Assembly: GCA_947625815.1 (NCBI GenBank)
Contig: CANQPU010000016.1
Location: 1 to 43,142 of the forward strand
Direction of reading: 5' to 3'
DNA length: 43,142 nt
Source: an uncultured Oscillospiraceae bacterium
GTDB lineage: Bacteria > Bacillota > Clostridia > Oscillospirales > Oscillospiraceae
This document shows, in pieces, positions 26,840 through 35,146 of this stretch. How positions within the stretch are numbered: position 1 is the first letter of the stretch; every line of letters begins with the position of its first letter. Below the pieces are notes generated by a model. That model searched no databases, was not told where the DNA came from, and worked only from the letters and a program-made list of their open reading frames with translations. Made by a program: the position numbers and the translations under genes.

Positions 26840-27349
26840 ATGAATAACATACATATTCTCAGTTCCGACATCACCACCCTGCACTGCGATGCCATCGTCA
26901 ACGCCGCGAATCGGAGCTTGCTGGGCGGTGGGGGAGTGGATGGGGCGATTCATCGGGCGGCGGGGCCGGAGCTTTTGGAGGATTGCCGGGGGCTCCATGG
27001 GTGCCGGACTGGGGAGGCGAAGATCACGAAGGGCTACCGGCTGCCGGCGAAATTCGTCATCCATACCGTGGGGCCGGTATACAGTGGAGCTCCGGGCGAT
27101 GCTGTTTTGCTGGCGGACTGTTACAGAAATTCGCTGGACCTGGCGCGGGAGAACGGCGTCCGCACCATTGCTTTCCCGGCAATCTCAACGGGCGTGTATG
27201 GCTACCCGGTAAGAGAGGCCACCAAGATTGCCGTGGATACTGTGCACAAATGGCTGGCGGATAACTCAGACTACCCGATGGACGTGACCTTCTGCTGCTT
27301 CGACGAGCGGACGAGGAAGGTTTATGAGGAGCAGACAGCCCGGATATAG
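26840..27349 (+). CDS. Macro-domain ADP-ribose/O-acetyl-ADP-ribose hydrolase
   Basis: This 169-aa stand-alone macro domain of the YmdB/MacroD type has [22 protein letters not shown] (ADP-ribose loop, residues 17-38) and [10 protein letters not shown] (second loop). Enzymes of this group deacetylate O-acetyl-ADP-ribose and can remove ADP-ribose from proteins. It is the last gene of the helicase operon, 30 nt after the SANT-like gene, and is followed by a strong terminator. Confidence 0.88.
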   Translation: MNNIHILSSDITTLHCDAIVNAANRSLLGGGGVDGAIHRAAGPELLEDCRGLHGCRTGEAKITKGYRLPAKFVIHTVGPVYSGAPGDAVLLADCYRNSLDLARENGVRTIAFPAISTGVYGYPVREATKIAVDTVHKWLADNSDYPMDVTFCCFDERTRKVYEEQTARI

Positions 27350-27354
27350 AAACA

Positions 27355-27390
27355 AAAAGACGGCTTGTGAGAGATCACACGCCGTCTTTT
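27355..27390 (+). terminator. Terminator of the helicase/macro operon
   Basis: AAAAGACGGC and TGTGA pair with TCACA and GCCGTCTTTT around a GAGA loop, with one internal mismatch. It ends in TTTT 6 nt after the macro gene. Confidence 0.85.
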
Positions 27391-27412
27391 GATATTTTCA
27401 AAGCGCCTTTAC

Positions 27413-27562
27413 TTAAAACAGCTCCATCGGCTGTGTGTGACCCGGAATATCCATGACAAGCCCTCCGCAGTCACGATAGCCGAGGGTGCGGTAGAAGTGT
27501 TGCGCTTCCTCGTCGGATTGCGTGGAGGTCAGGACCAGGTCGTAGCCTTTGGCACGCGTATC
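27413..27562 (-). pseudogene. C-terminal fragment of a GNAT acetyltransferase
   Basis: The minus strand encodes about 49 residues ending at TAA (27415-27413). They include AKGYDLVLTSTQSDEEAQ and HFYRTLGYRDCGGLVM, the classical end of a GNAT domain. No start or N-terminal part exists. Upstream sequence is unrelated, so only the tail survives. A further short tail on the plus strand (27564-27643, ending LMILEQEGKER) is another unrecognised remnant. Confidence 0.65.
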
Positions 27563-27686
27563 TGATTCCCAAAACCTCTACAGGGCGGTGGATGATTTGG
27601 AAAATCTGATGATACTTGAGCAAGAAGGAAAAGAGCGATAAATCCGTATTTAAACATAATTGAACAAACGAGTAAAGAGACTAAAA

Positions 27687-27717
27687 CCCGGTCAGACACA
27701 TTACTGTGCTGACCGGG
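27687..27717. terminator. Bidirectional terminator hairpin
   Basis: CCCGGTCAG (27687-27695) pairs with CTGACCGGG (27709-27717), with inner CACA/TGTG pairing. The minus-strand product ends in TTTTAG, suiting the lipoprotein transcript at 27772. Confidence 0.75.
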
Positions 27718-27771
27718 CTATTTTAGAGGGAGTAACCTTTCTTCGTTAGTTGTTATGCTTTAAAAAATGCT

Positions 27772-28347
27772 TCAATTTATTTTACTGTCAAAAATATTCT
27801 TGGCTTCTTGCTGCGATTTTGAGCTAAAGCAAATATGACTATTGTCCCCGTAGTAGTATAATGTGACCGTTCCGGTGCTATGACCTCCGACCAAATACTC
27901 GGTAATAACAATATCTGTGCTTCCAGAATATATTTCTCCTCCCAATTTAGGGGTCAATGAGATTGTAAAATTCTGCGGAAGATCGTCAGCGAATATTTTG
28001 CTTGAAGCATTTACATAAAAATCGTCATCGCTATATTCTTTGCCGTCAACAACATATTCATCTGGACAACTTTTTATTATCTCAAAGTCCTCAGAAGAAA
28101 TTGTTATTATAAAGCGTTCGAGGTTGCGAGCACGGGTTCCAAAAGATATTTTTGCCGTAAAAGGAACATCTGCATCGATTACATTTTCTTCTGCTTGAAG
28201 CGCAACCCAAAATCCTATCCTTGGATCGTCACTTGAAATAGCAGAAATATCCTGTGCTGCGTTCTGATTGTTTGTACAAGCGGGAAGCAATGACAAACTG
28301 AATACAAGTAAGCAGAGCAGTATAATAGTTCTTTTTGAGCAGCGCAT
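27772..28347 (-). CDS. Lipoprotein of unknown function
   Basis: This 191-aa protein has a lipoprotein signal peptide (LLPAC, lipidated C24). The mature part is beta-rich (ITISSEDFEII, VTLYYYGDNSH), suggesting an immunoglobulin-like or similar extracytoplasmic fold. No known family is recognised. AAAGGAGGGG precedes its ATG. It is the last gene behind the ECF sigma factor and the membrane regulator on the same strand, 51 nt after the latter, so it is a plausible member of that regulon. GC content is lower than in the flanking genes, suggesting separate origin. Confidence 0.72.
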   Translation of the reverse strand: MRCSKRTIILLCLLVFSLSLLPACTNNQNAAQDISAISSDDPRIGFWVALQAEENVIDADVPFTAKISFGTRARNLERFIITISSEDFEIIKSCPDEYVVDGKEYSDDDFYVNASSKIFADDLPQNFTISLTPKLGGEIYSGSTDIVITEYLVGGHSTGTVTLYYYGDNSHICFSSKSQQEAKNIFDSKIN

Positions 28348-28398
28348 TTTGAACCCCTCCTTTTTAGAGTATGTTAGTGCAGACAGACAGCCCGCTTC

Positions 28399-29490
28399 CT
28401 ATTCTGCACTTACAAGCTGTCCCGGCCAAATATTATAGGCTGTGGCGGGCTCACCGTAATAAGTGACGGTAACACTGTCACCCACGTTGAAGCGGTCAGC
28501 CTCACCGGGAAGCCAGACCGTCAGGTGCACACCGCTGCAATCCAATGTGATATAGTCGTGGCTTTCATTGTAATGATGCTGAACGCCGTCGGAATCATCC
28601 TCGGTCCGGCTGTCTACATGGGTCACTGTGCCGACAGCAGTTCTTGGTTCCGAAATATTTTCCTTTTGGGGCAAGATACTCGCAAGTGCTAATGCAAGCT
28701 CATTGTTTTCAAGTCCGCAGGCAGTGACGGTAAAAATCACGCCGCCTTGCGCAAACTCGGTATACACGCACTCAGTCCCATCTTCGTCCTCATATTTGAA
28801 AAGCGCCAGATCCCAGCCCTTTATCTCTGAAAAGTTGATTTTCTCCGGTCCGCTTTTCACTAGCTCCGGGGACGGGGTCAGATTTTTGAAGACCGTTCGC
28901 AAAGTCAGGGTGACGCTCTTGCTGCCCTCCGTGAACACATAGGAGTTGACATCGTAATAAACGCCGCGTTCCTCCGTCCTGTACACGCCGTACCCGCCTC
29001 CAAAGCATCCGCCGCCGGTGTGTTGAAAGCCTGCGCCGGGAATAATACCGTCCTCCGGGAAACTGACACTGAAATATTGGAGGGATTCTTTCGCGCTCAT
29101 GGCGTGGAAATCCTCCACCGCCAGACCTATCATTGCCGCTGTCCCTGCGGGAGCCGCGTCAATGTCATTGAACACTATGGAAAATCGATTGCCGCTGTCG
29201 GGCTCGTCGGGCTCGTCCAATGTAAGCCCCGGAACATTGTCGGTCGAAGGATATTCACCGGGGTCCGGTTCGCGTTCGATCGTACCGTCGGGATTCGGAA
29301 CGGGCGTACCGCCTTCTTCCCATGGATGGAAGACCGCGACGACGCTGACAGCTACAATACAAAGGCAAGCGGCCAGTCCCGCCCATTTTTTCCACATGGG
29401 GGCTTTCTTGCTTTCCTCCGCCTGTGCTTCCTCGATAAACCGGTCGTCAATATTGGAAATACTGTCGTAGAGCTTCTTTGTTTCTTTCAT
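28399..29490 (-). CDS. Membrane-anchored protein, probable ECF anti-sigma partner
   Basis: This 363-aa protein has a cytoplasmic N-terminus of about 35 residues, one membrane helix (WAGLAACLCIVAVSVVAVF, near 36-54), a Pro/Asp-rich linker and a large extracytoplasmic part. Its start overlaps the stop of the sigma factor gene (ATGA), the usual arrangement for sigma/anti-sigma pairs. There is no zinc-binding HxxxCxxC motif, so the anti-sigma role rests on topology and position. The last 80 residues (ESHDYITLDCSGVHLTVWLP, FNVGDSVTVTYYG) look like a small beta-barrel domain. Confidence 0.7.
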   Translation of the reverse strand: MKETKKLYDSISNIDDRFIEEAQAEESKKAPMWKKWAGLAACLCIVAVSVVAVFHPWEEGGTPVPNPDGTIEREPDPGEYPSTDNVPGLTLDEPDEPDSGNRFSIVFNDIDAAPAGTAAMIGLAVEDFHAMSAKESLQYFSVSFPEDGIIPGAGFQHTGGGCFGGGYGVYRTEERGVYYDVNSYVFTEGSKSVTLTLRTVFKNLTPSPELVKSGPEKINFSEIKGWDLALFKYEDEDGTECVYTEFAQGGVIFTVTACGLENNELALALASILPQKENISEPRTAVGTVTHVDSRTEDDSDGVQHHYNESHDYITLDCSGVHLTVWLPGEADRFNVGDSVTVTYYGEPATAYNIWPGQLVSAE

Positions 29491-30044
29491 AGCGAATAGC
29501 CCTCCTTTTCAAACGTTGATTTTAATTCCCGCCGAAGTCGATACATCCTCTTTGCCATCGCGGCCGGAGAAATTCCCTCTTTCTTCGCCAGCGCGTTCAC
29601 GGATTCACCGTTCCAATAACGGCGTACAAAGAGAATACGGTCTTTCTTCGTAAGGGCGGCAAGCCAAGTGTTTATGACTTCGGTCAATTCTTGTTCTTCT
29701 ATTTCACGCTCCACGGTAACGGGGGAGGGAATGCAGTCCTCCAATTCACTCAGGATATCCTCCAGACCTGCATAGCGTTTCTGCCGATGGTTCTTCTTCC
29801 AAAGGTCATACGCAAGATTCCGGGCGACTCTGCCGAGCCATGCGCCGAGTTTATCCGGCTTTTGCGGCGGTATGGCGTTCCATGTATGCAAATATGTCTC
29901 GTTGACACACTCCTCCGCGTCTTCCTGGATCGACAATATATTCAGCGCGATGCTGTGGCAAAACGCGCCGTACTTTGCCGCTGTTTCCGCGATTGCTTTT
30001 TCATCCCGCTGGAAATACAATCCGATGATCTCCAAGTCCTCCAT
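29487..30044 (-). CDS. ECF-type RNA polymerase sigma factor
   Basis: This 185-aa sigma-70 family protein has region 2 at residues 15-85 (DAEECVNETYLHTWNAI, WLGRVARNLAYDLWKKN) and region 4 at 125-180 (LTKKDRILFVRRYW, then helix-turn-helix VNALAKKEGISPAAMAKRMY). It lacks regions 1 and 3, as ECF factors do. GGAAAGGGGGAG lies before the ATG. It leads a minus-strand operon with a membrane protein and a lipoprotein. Confidence 0.88.
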   Translation of the reverse strand: MEDLEIIGLYFQRDEKAIAETAAKYGAFCHSIALNILSIQEDAEECVNETYLHTWNAIPPQKPDKLGAWLGRVARNLAYDLWKKNHRQKRYAGLEDILSELEDCIPSPVTVEREIEEQELTEVINTWLAALTKKDRILFVRRYWNGESVNALAKKEGISPAAMAKRMYRLRRELKSTFEKEGYSL

Positions 30045-30201
30045 TCCGCTCCCCCTTTCCGTAAAAGTCGATTTTGAAGGCCCTCATCTATATAGACGAC
30101 ATTTCAGAGCTGATATTCCTGGCGTTTTTAAAATTATTATAGCTTATTTCCGTTAACAATTCTACTGCGGATTCCTTGCTTGGAATAAGGGAGATGCTGA
30201 T

Positions 30202-30600
30202 TTGGCAAAACGCAGGACCAGCAGGGAGAGACGAGCACACCGATGGCCGCTGGGAGGGCCGTGTGGTCGTGGACTACGACGAGAAGGGCAAGCCCAGGAC
30301 AAAAAGCGCCCTTGCCCACACCAAGGAGGAGTGCCTTCAAAAGCTGGAGACGCTCCGAACCCGGTGCGGCATCGTGACCGGTAAGGCGCGGCCAGATAGG
30401 CCCTTCGGCGACTGGCTGGACCGGTGGTATCAGGAGCTGGCGAAGCCCCGGTTCCGGCCCAAATCCCGCGAGGATTATGAAAATGAGATCTACAACCACA
30501 TTGTTCCACGGATAGGGAAGGTGCCGCTCAATAAAAACTCCATGGAAATCCTGCAACAATTCTACACAGAGCTGAGGTGGAGAAAATGGAAAGGGAGATG
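30202..30600 (+). pseudogene. Truncated, frameshifted tyrosine integrase (N-terminal part)
   Basis: TTG 30202, with AAGGGAG upstream, opens MAKRRTSRER in one frame. The sequence then continues in another frame as DGRWEGRVVVDYDEKGKP, KTKSALAHTKEECLQKLE-like arm-binding sequence and the start of the SAM-like core-binding domain (FGDWLDRWYQELAKPRFRP, NHIVPRIGKVPL). It stops at 30600, with no catalytic domain, 16 nt before dispersed repeat copy 3. Both a frameshift and a truncation are present. Confidence 0.8.
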
Positions 30601-30616
30601 AGGGAGGGGATGGAGA

Positions 30617-30650
30617 CGTCAAAAACTGTGACGCTATAAGCAAAATAAGC
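30617..30650. repeat. Dispersed repeat, copy 3
   Basis: CGTCAAAAACTGTGACG forms a small stem and is followed by CTATAAGCAAAATAAG. It abuts the cut-off end of the integrase remnant. Confidence 0.7.
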
Positions 30651-30680
30651 CGCTCCGGGATACACATCGGAGCGGCTTTG
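30648..30680 (+). terminator. Hairpin after the integrase remnant
   Basis: AGCCGCTCCG (30648-30657) pairs perfectly with CGGAGCGGCT (30668-30677) and is followed by TTTG. Confidence 0.65.
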
Positions 30681-30988
30681 TGGTGTATGGGTTTGCGAAT
30701 GCAGGAAAATCATGGAACAAGAATAGCAAGGTTCACTGGAAGACATTGTATTTTTCCGACGATTGGCCGAAAATTTTTCCAATGAATGGCGAAAAGGGGC
30801 AACTTGTCGCAGCAACTATAAGCTTGCCCCGATCCACGTAGGCCGGGCTCATTTTGAGGAAGAGCCGCAGTATAAGAACTTCACGAAGAATGGCACCTAC
30901 CTCTGGAAGCTGATCGAATGCCGGTACTGGCACGCGCTGAAGGTAGATTTCCCGCCGGACAGCAGCTGGCTGGGCGCAATCCTCGATT
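30681..30988. other. Decayed sequence left of the CRISPR array
   Basis: No intact gene is supported. Plus-strand reading frames broken by frameshifts (SKVHWKTLYFSDDWPKIF near 30725-30780, then HVGRAHFEEEPQYKNFTKNG and TYLWKLIECRYWHALKVD near 30835-30945) look like a decayed coding region that I do not recognise. The open frame runs on into the first degenerate CRISPR repeat, so it is not functional as it stands. Confidence 0.4.
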
Positions 30989-31021
30989 ATTTCAACCTAC
31001 GCACGCCTCGCAGGGTACAAC
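30989..31021 (-). repeat. Degenerate trailer-end CRISPR repeat
   Basis: The 33-nt segment matches the neighbouring array repeat at 26 of 33 positions. It is separated from the first intact repeat (31056) by 34 nt, exactly a spacer length. It is the oldest, leader-distal repeat of the array. Confidence 0.85.
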
Positions 31022-32972
31022 AGATAGGGATGCTCATCGTTCAGGACCAGGTGTGATTTCAATCCACGCACCCCTTGCGGGGTGCGACTCACCGTCATGG
31101 AGGCGATGGGGCTCACAGAGGCGATTTCAATCCACGCACCCCTTGCGGGGTGCGACTAGAGCTGTGCGCCCGGATGCTTGCACAAGGGAGGATTTCAATC
31201 CACGCACCCCTTGCGGGGTGCGACGACAGCCGAGACGGCGGAGCTGTACTACGACGGGATTTCAATCCACGCACCCCTTGCGGGGTGCGACCCCGTCCAT
31301 GTCGGAGGTGACTATCACACAGCGATTTCAATCCACGCACCCCTTGCGGGGTGCGACCTCCAGGACCGCGTTGTCGGCCTCCCACGCCTGATTTCAATCC
31401 ACGCACCCCTTGCGGGGTGCGACCCGGGGTCAGCGTGGATTGGCTGCTGGGGAGGGAATATTTCAACCCGCGCACCCCTTGCGGGGTGCAACCCAGGGCG
31501 GCAGAACAGTTACCGTCACAGCGGTATTTCAACCCACGTACCCCCTCGCGGGGTGCGACGTTTGACGCCGGCGTCTACTCCGTGCAGGAGCTATTTCAAC
31601 CCACGCACCCCTTGTGGGGTGCGACGGATCAGGAGATCGCGGCCTGGGTCGGCGCGACGATTTCAACCCGCGCACCCCTTGCGGGGTGCGACCGGGGCGC
31701 CACGCCGCTGGCGGAGATCAGCGAGCGATTTCAACCCGCGCACCCCTTGCGGGGTGCGACTGTGCTGGGGACAGAGTACACCATCACCGTCAAATTTCAA
31801 CCCGCGCACCCCTTGCGGGGTGCGACCCACTTCAAGTCCATCGCCAGCTACACCCCCGCCCAATTTCAACCCGCGCACCCCTTGCGGGGTGCGACTGCAG
31901 GCCCATGGACACGTTGGACACCCGCTCGCATTTCAACCCGCGCACCCCTTGCGGGGTGCGACTTTTGACCAGCCCTGGGCAAGCGTCCCCGCACCAAATT
32001 TCAACCCGCGCACCCCTTGCGGGGTGCGACGTGAAGGAGGGAACGACATGGATACCCTGTACACAAATTTCAACCCGCGCACCCCTTGCGGGGTGCGACA
32101 CGCTCAAGGTCCCCTCCACCGGAGCCGGCAGAATTTCAACCCGCGCACCCCTTGCGGGGTGCGACTACCTCATGAGGCAGGTGCGATACATACCAAACGT
32201 ATTTCAACCCGCGCACCCCTTGCGGGGTGCGACGACTGTTGCCGCAGTCGGGACGGTTTCGCTGTCCAATTTCAACCCGCGCACCCCTTGCGGGGTGCGA
32301 CTGTGCTGGGGACAGAGTACACCATCACCGTCAAATTTCAACCCGCGCACCCCTTGCGGGGTGCGACCACACGCTTCTTCATGGCCTCATCACGGGCCTT
32401 ATTTCAACCCGCGCACCCCTTGCGGGGTGCGACGGGAAGGCCATGAATTGCCCGTCAAAGCTCCAGTTATTTCAACCCGCGCACCCCTTGCGGGGTGCGA
32501 CGTCCAGCATATTGTTCACACACGCCTGCCCCTGCTCATTTCAACCCGCGCACCCCTTGCGGGGTGCGACGTACCTGTACCGTTCCAGCGCCGCGGACTG
32601 TTTCGCATTTCAACCCGCGCACCCCTTGCGGGGTGCGACGAAGCCTACACCAGGGCCGCCCCCGGCCAGGGGATTTCAACCCGCGCACCCCTTGCGGGGT
32701 GCGACGACCTGATGGGCAACATCGTGGCGGAGCTCCACAATTTCAACCCGCGCACCCCTTGCGGGGTGCGACGCAATCCGAAGACCATAATCGATAATCT
32801 TACCGATTTCAACCCGCGCACCCCTTGCGGGGTGCGACTCCATCCAGGGCCCGGCCCCGAACCGGATCAGGATATTTCAACCCGCGCACCCCTTGCGGGG
32901 TGCGACCGCGGGCGTGATCTCCCGGATTCGCGATGCCTTATTTCAACCCGCGCACCCCTTGCGGGGTGCGAC
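30989..32972 (-). CRISPR. Type I-C CRISPR array, 30 repeats and 29 spacers
   Basis: Repeats are 33 nt (the one at 31526 is 34) and spacers are 33-36 nt. On the transcribed minus strand the repeat is GTCGCACCCCGCAAGGGGTGCG plus an 11-nt handle ending ATTGAAAT or GTTGAAAT, the type I-C pattern. Intact repeats start at 31056, 31124, 31192, 31259, 31325, 31391, 31460, 31526, 31593, 31660, 31728, 31794, 31863, 31930, 31998, 32067, 32133, 32201, 32269, 32335, 32401, 32469, 32538, 32607, 32673, 32740, 32806, 32874 and 32940. A degenerate terminal repeat is at 30989. The leader lies on the right, next to cas2. The six oldest intact repeats carry the handle TGGATTGAAAT; nearly all newer ones carry CGGGTTGAAAT. 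The spacer at 31761-31793 recurs at 32302-32334. Confidence 0.98.
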
Positions 32973-33143
32973 AGCAAAAGTATACAAATATCCCGTTTGG
33001 ATATTGTAAGATCTGCCAAAAATAGCTTATTTCGAACTTGTATAAATGGAATATAATCCCTTATAGATTCTCGTCTTTCTAAAATTACCGGGGAAACCGG
33101 TGCGAACCTTGCGGGAATCTCTGTCTGCTTGGGCCTCGCACGG
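32973..33143 (-). promoter_or_regulatory. CRISPR leader
   Basis: This 171-nt stretch lies between the cas2 stop and the newest repeat. The half next to the array is AT-rich, as in type I-C leaders. An ACCGG...CCGGT dyad lies near 33088-33102. It should hold the array promoter and the adaptation signals. Confidence 0.75.
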
Positions 33144-33434
33144 CTATACCATCAGCACCCCTTCGGGCTCATAGGTCCTTTTCGCGCCGAAGTGTTCGAT
33201 CTTGCTTTGGTATTTGTTCCCGAGCTGATAGAACCGCAGACTGTCCTTTTCCGGCTCTATGGATCTCAGCAGCTTTGCCTGGAGCTGCTTATACTGCGCG
33301 GGGTCCACCAGACATTCAAAAACAGAGTTTTGTACCCGCTGACCATAATCGACACATAGCTTGGCTACCTGACGCAGACGCCTGCGGCCGGCGGCATCTT
33401 CTGTGTTCACATCATAGGTGATGAGTACCAGCAT
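33144..33434 (-). CDS. cas2: CRISPR-associated endonuclease Cas2
   Basis: This 96-aa protein has the Cas2 ferredoxin-like fold: MLVLITYDVNT with the conserved Asp at the end of the first strand, then RVQNSVFECLVDP and a C-terminal strand. It dimerises between two Cas1 dimers in the integration complex. It is the last cas gene, 9 nt after cas1, and is directly followed by the leader. Confidence 0.95.
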   Translation of the reverse strand: MLVLITYDVNTEDAAGRRRLRQVAKLCVDYGQRVQNSVFECLVDPAQYKQLQAKLLRSIEPEKDSLRFYQLGNKYQSKIEHFGAKRTYEPEGVLMV

Positions 33435-33443
33435 AACTTCTCC

Positions 33444-34475
33444 TTATTTCCACAGGAACGGCGGATAACCGTCCATATCGTCCCGAAGGTATCGGGCCAA
33501 CAGGAGGGCCTGAACATAAGGCACCAGGCCCCAGGCCAGCTTTTCCTTCAAAAAGGGATGAGTGATGGGTTCAGCCAGCCGTTTCTGCCAGGCGGAAAGG
33601 AATATTTTCCTTCCCTCGTCGTTCAGCCATACGGCCCCGCTGGGCTGTCGGTCGAAATGCTCAGGACGGATGACTCGGTTGTTGATCAGGGTGAGCACGA
33701 ACCGGTCGGCGAAAATCGGGCGCAGCTCCTCCATCAGATCCAGCGCCAGGGAGGTCCGCCCCGGCCGGTCACGGTGGAGGAATCCAACATATGCGTCCAG
33801 ACCCACGCTCTCAAGCGCGCCTGCACAGGAATTTGCCAGCAGGGTGTAGGAGAAGGAAAGCAGCGCGTTCGCCGGGTCCAGCGGCGGCCGGCGGGAGCGG
33901 CCGGAAAAGGCAAAGGTTTCCCGCTGATTCAGGATAAGCTCGTCAAAAACGCCGAAATACACCGACGCGGTCTGCCCTTCCAGCCCTCTTAGACCGTCCA
34001 GGCTGTTCTCCAACAAGAGAGCGGGCAAGCTCTCCGACATCTGGGAAGAGGCGCATTCCAGCGCTTCATCGTTTACCCGCATCGGGTGGTCCCGGCGGGT
34101 GCGCTCGATGCTCCAGCGACCGTTGTAGACCTTCCCGAAGATGAAGCTCCGGGCAGCGCGACAGCTTTGGGCGGGGTCGTCCGCTACCCGGTATTGTGTC
34201 CGGCGCAGAAGGACATTGCCCGGGTTCTCCCCGCTGACCCGCGCCAGGAACCGTCCCTTCGGGGTCAGAAAGCACAGATTGATGCCCTCCCGGGCACATT
34301 TACCCATGAGGGCGGGACTGGCCCCCTTGTAGGAGAAGCAGAGGATGTTTTCTAATGTATGGAGGGGAAACTGCCCCCGCTTTTCCTCCCCGGAGAGCAC
34401 CACGACCGTCTCGCCCTCCAGGGCCAGGTAGCTGTCCTCACTGAGAACAAACAGAGTATTGAGTAATTTTCTCAC
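33444..34475 (-). CDS. cas1: CRISPR integrase Cas1 (type I-C)
   Basis: This 343-aa protein has the I-C opening KLLNTLFVLSEDSYLALEGE and the active-site region around Glu in NSLDGLRGLEGQTASVYF, His in YVGFLHRDRPGRTSLALDL and the following Asp/Glu. It inserts new spacers at the leader-proximal repeat with Cas2 and Cas4. The start is GTG 34475, overlapping the cas4 stop (GTGA), with AAAGGAGG upstream. An upstream in-frame ATG would run into cas4 and lacks a ribosome site. Confidence 0.95.
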   Translation of the reverse strand: MRKLLNTLFVLSEDSYLALEGETVVVLSGEEKRGQFPLHTLENILCFSYKGASPALMGKCAREGINLCFLTPKGRFLARVSGENPGNVLLRRTQYRVADDPAQSCRAARSFIFGKVYNGRWSIERTRRDHPMRVNDEALECASSQMSESLPALLLENSLDGLRGLEGQTASVYFGVFDELILNQRETFAFSGRSRRPPLDPANALLSFSYTLLANSCAGALESVGLDAYVGFLHRDRPGRTSLALDLMEELRPIFADRFVLTLINNRVIRPEHFDRQPSGAVWLNDEGRKIFLSAWQKRLAEPITHPFLKEKLAWGLVPYVQALLLARYLRDDMDGYPPFLWK

Positions 34476-35146
34476 GGCTCGTCCTCCTTTCCGGGCAGAT
34501 GGGCGTGGAGATAGGCGGCGGGGGTTTGACCCTTGACCAACCGGGGCAGGCACAGATCCTTCAGAGAGCAGGCAGAACAGCCTTTGTCGGGCTTGGCTTT
34601 AGGGGTGTGTCCCCTGGCGTAGAGGGCGCGCATCTCTGCCAGCATGGACTCTACCCGCCCCCGCAGGGCCGCGTCCAATACCACTCGGGTGCGCCGCCGG
34701 GGCTCACCGTAAAATAGACTTCCCTCCGGGATGGAGCAGAGCAGCATCTCCTCCAGGCACATGGCCTGGGCGCACAGCTGCAACTCGTCAGCATCGAAGG
34801 GCTTGGGCTTCCCCCGCTTGTACTCCACGGGGTAGGGGAGCCAGGTCCCCTCCCGTCCAGAAAGCGTCACCCCAGCGGGATCCCGATGGAATTCCACAAC
34901 GTCGCACACGCCCTGGATCTGAAGCCGGTGGGAGACCACCCGCACGCCGCGGACGATTAGTATGTCGCCGCGGCTTTCGGTCAGCTGTTCATCGTGGGCG
35001 CGGTCGTGGAGCAGGTCACCCTCCACGGTGCGCAGGTTTTCGGCCCACTGCTGTTCAATGTGGATGAGCGCCCACTGGCGGCGGCAGAAGGCGAAGTGCT
35101 GGAGGCCGGACAGGGCGAGATACTCCTCCTCCGGCGCAGCGGTCAC
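34472..35146 (-). CDS. cas4: CRISPR-associated exonuclease Cas4
   Basis: This 224-aa RecB-like nuclease has one N-terminal Cys (FAFCRRQWALIH) and a C-terminal Cys cluster (CSACSLKDLC) for a 4Fe-4S cluster. The nuclease motif includes PVEYKRGKPK. In type I-C, Cas4 trims prespacers and selects the PAM. The start is GTG 35146, overlapping the cas7 stop (GTGA). Confidence 0.95.
   Translation of the reverse strand: MTAAPEEEYLALSGLQHFAFCRRQWALIHIEQQWAENLRTVEGDLLHDRAHDEQLTESRGDILIVRGVRVVSHRLQIQGVCDVVEFHRDPAGVTLSGREGTWLPYPVEYKRGKPKPFDADELQLCAQAMCLEEMLLCSIPEGSLFYGEPRRRTRVVLDAALRGRVESMLAEMRALYARGHTPKAKPDKGCSACSLKDLCLPRLVKGQTPAAYLHAHLPGKEDEP

Noticed and set aside
30945-30979. A possible second degenerate repeat (ATTTCCCGCC near 30947)
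   Set aside because: Only the first five bases agree, and the distance to the next repeat is 42 nt instead of 66-69.
30763-31056. A 97-codon open frame just left of the array
   Set aside because: It runs through the degenerate CRISPR repeat and the first spacer, and its upstream part is broken by frameshifts. At most it is a remnant.
31178-33056. Long plus-strand open frames with repeated FNPRTPCGVR- and ISTRAPLAGCD-type peptides
   Set aside because: These are translations of CRISPR repeats, not proteins.
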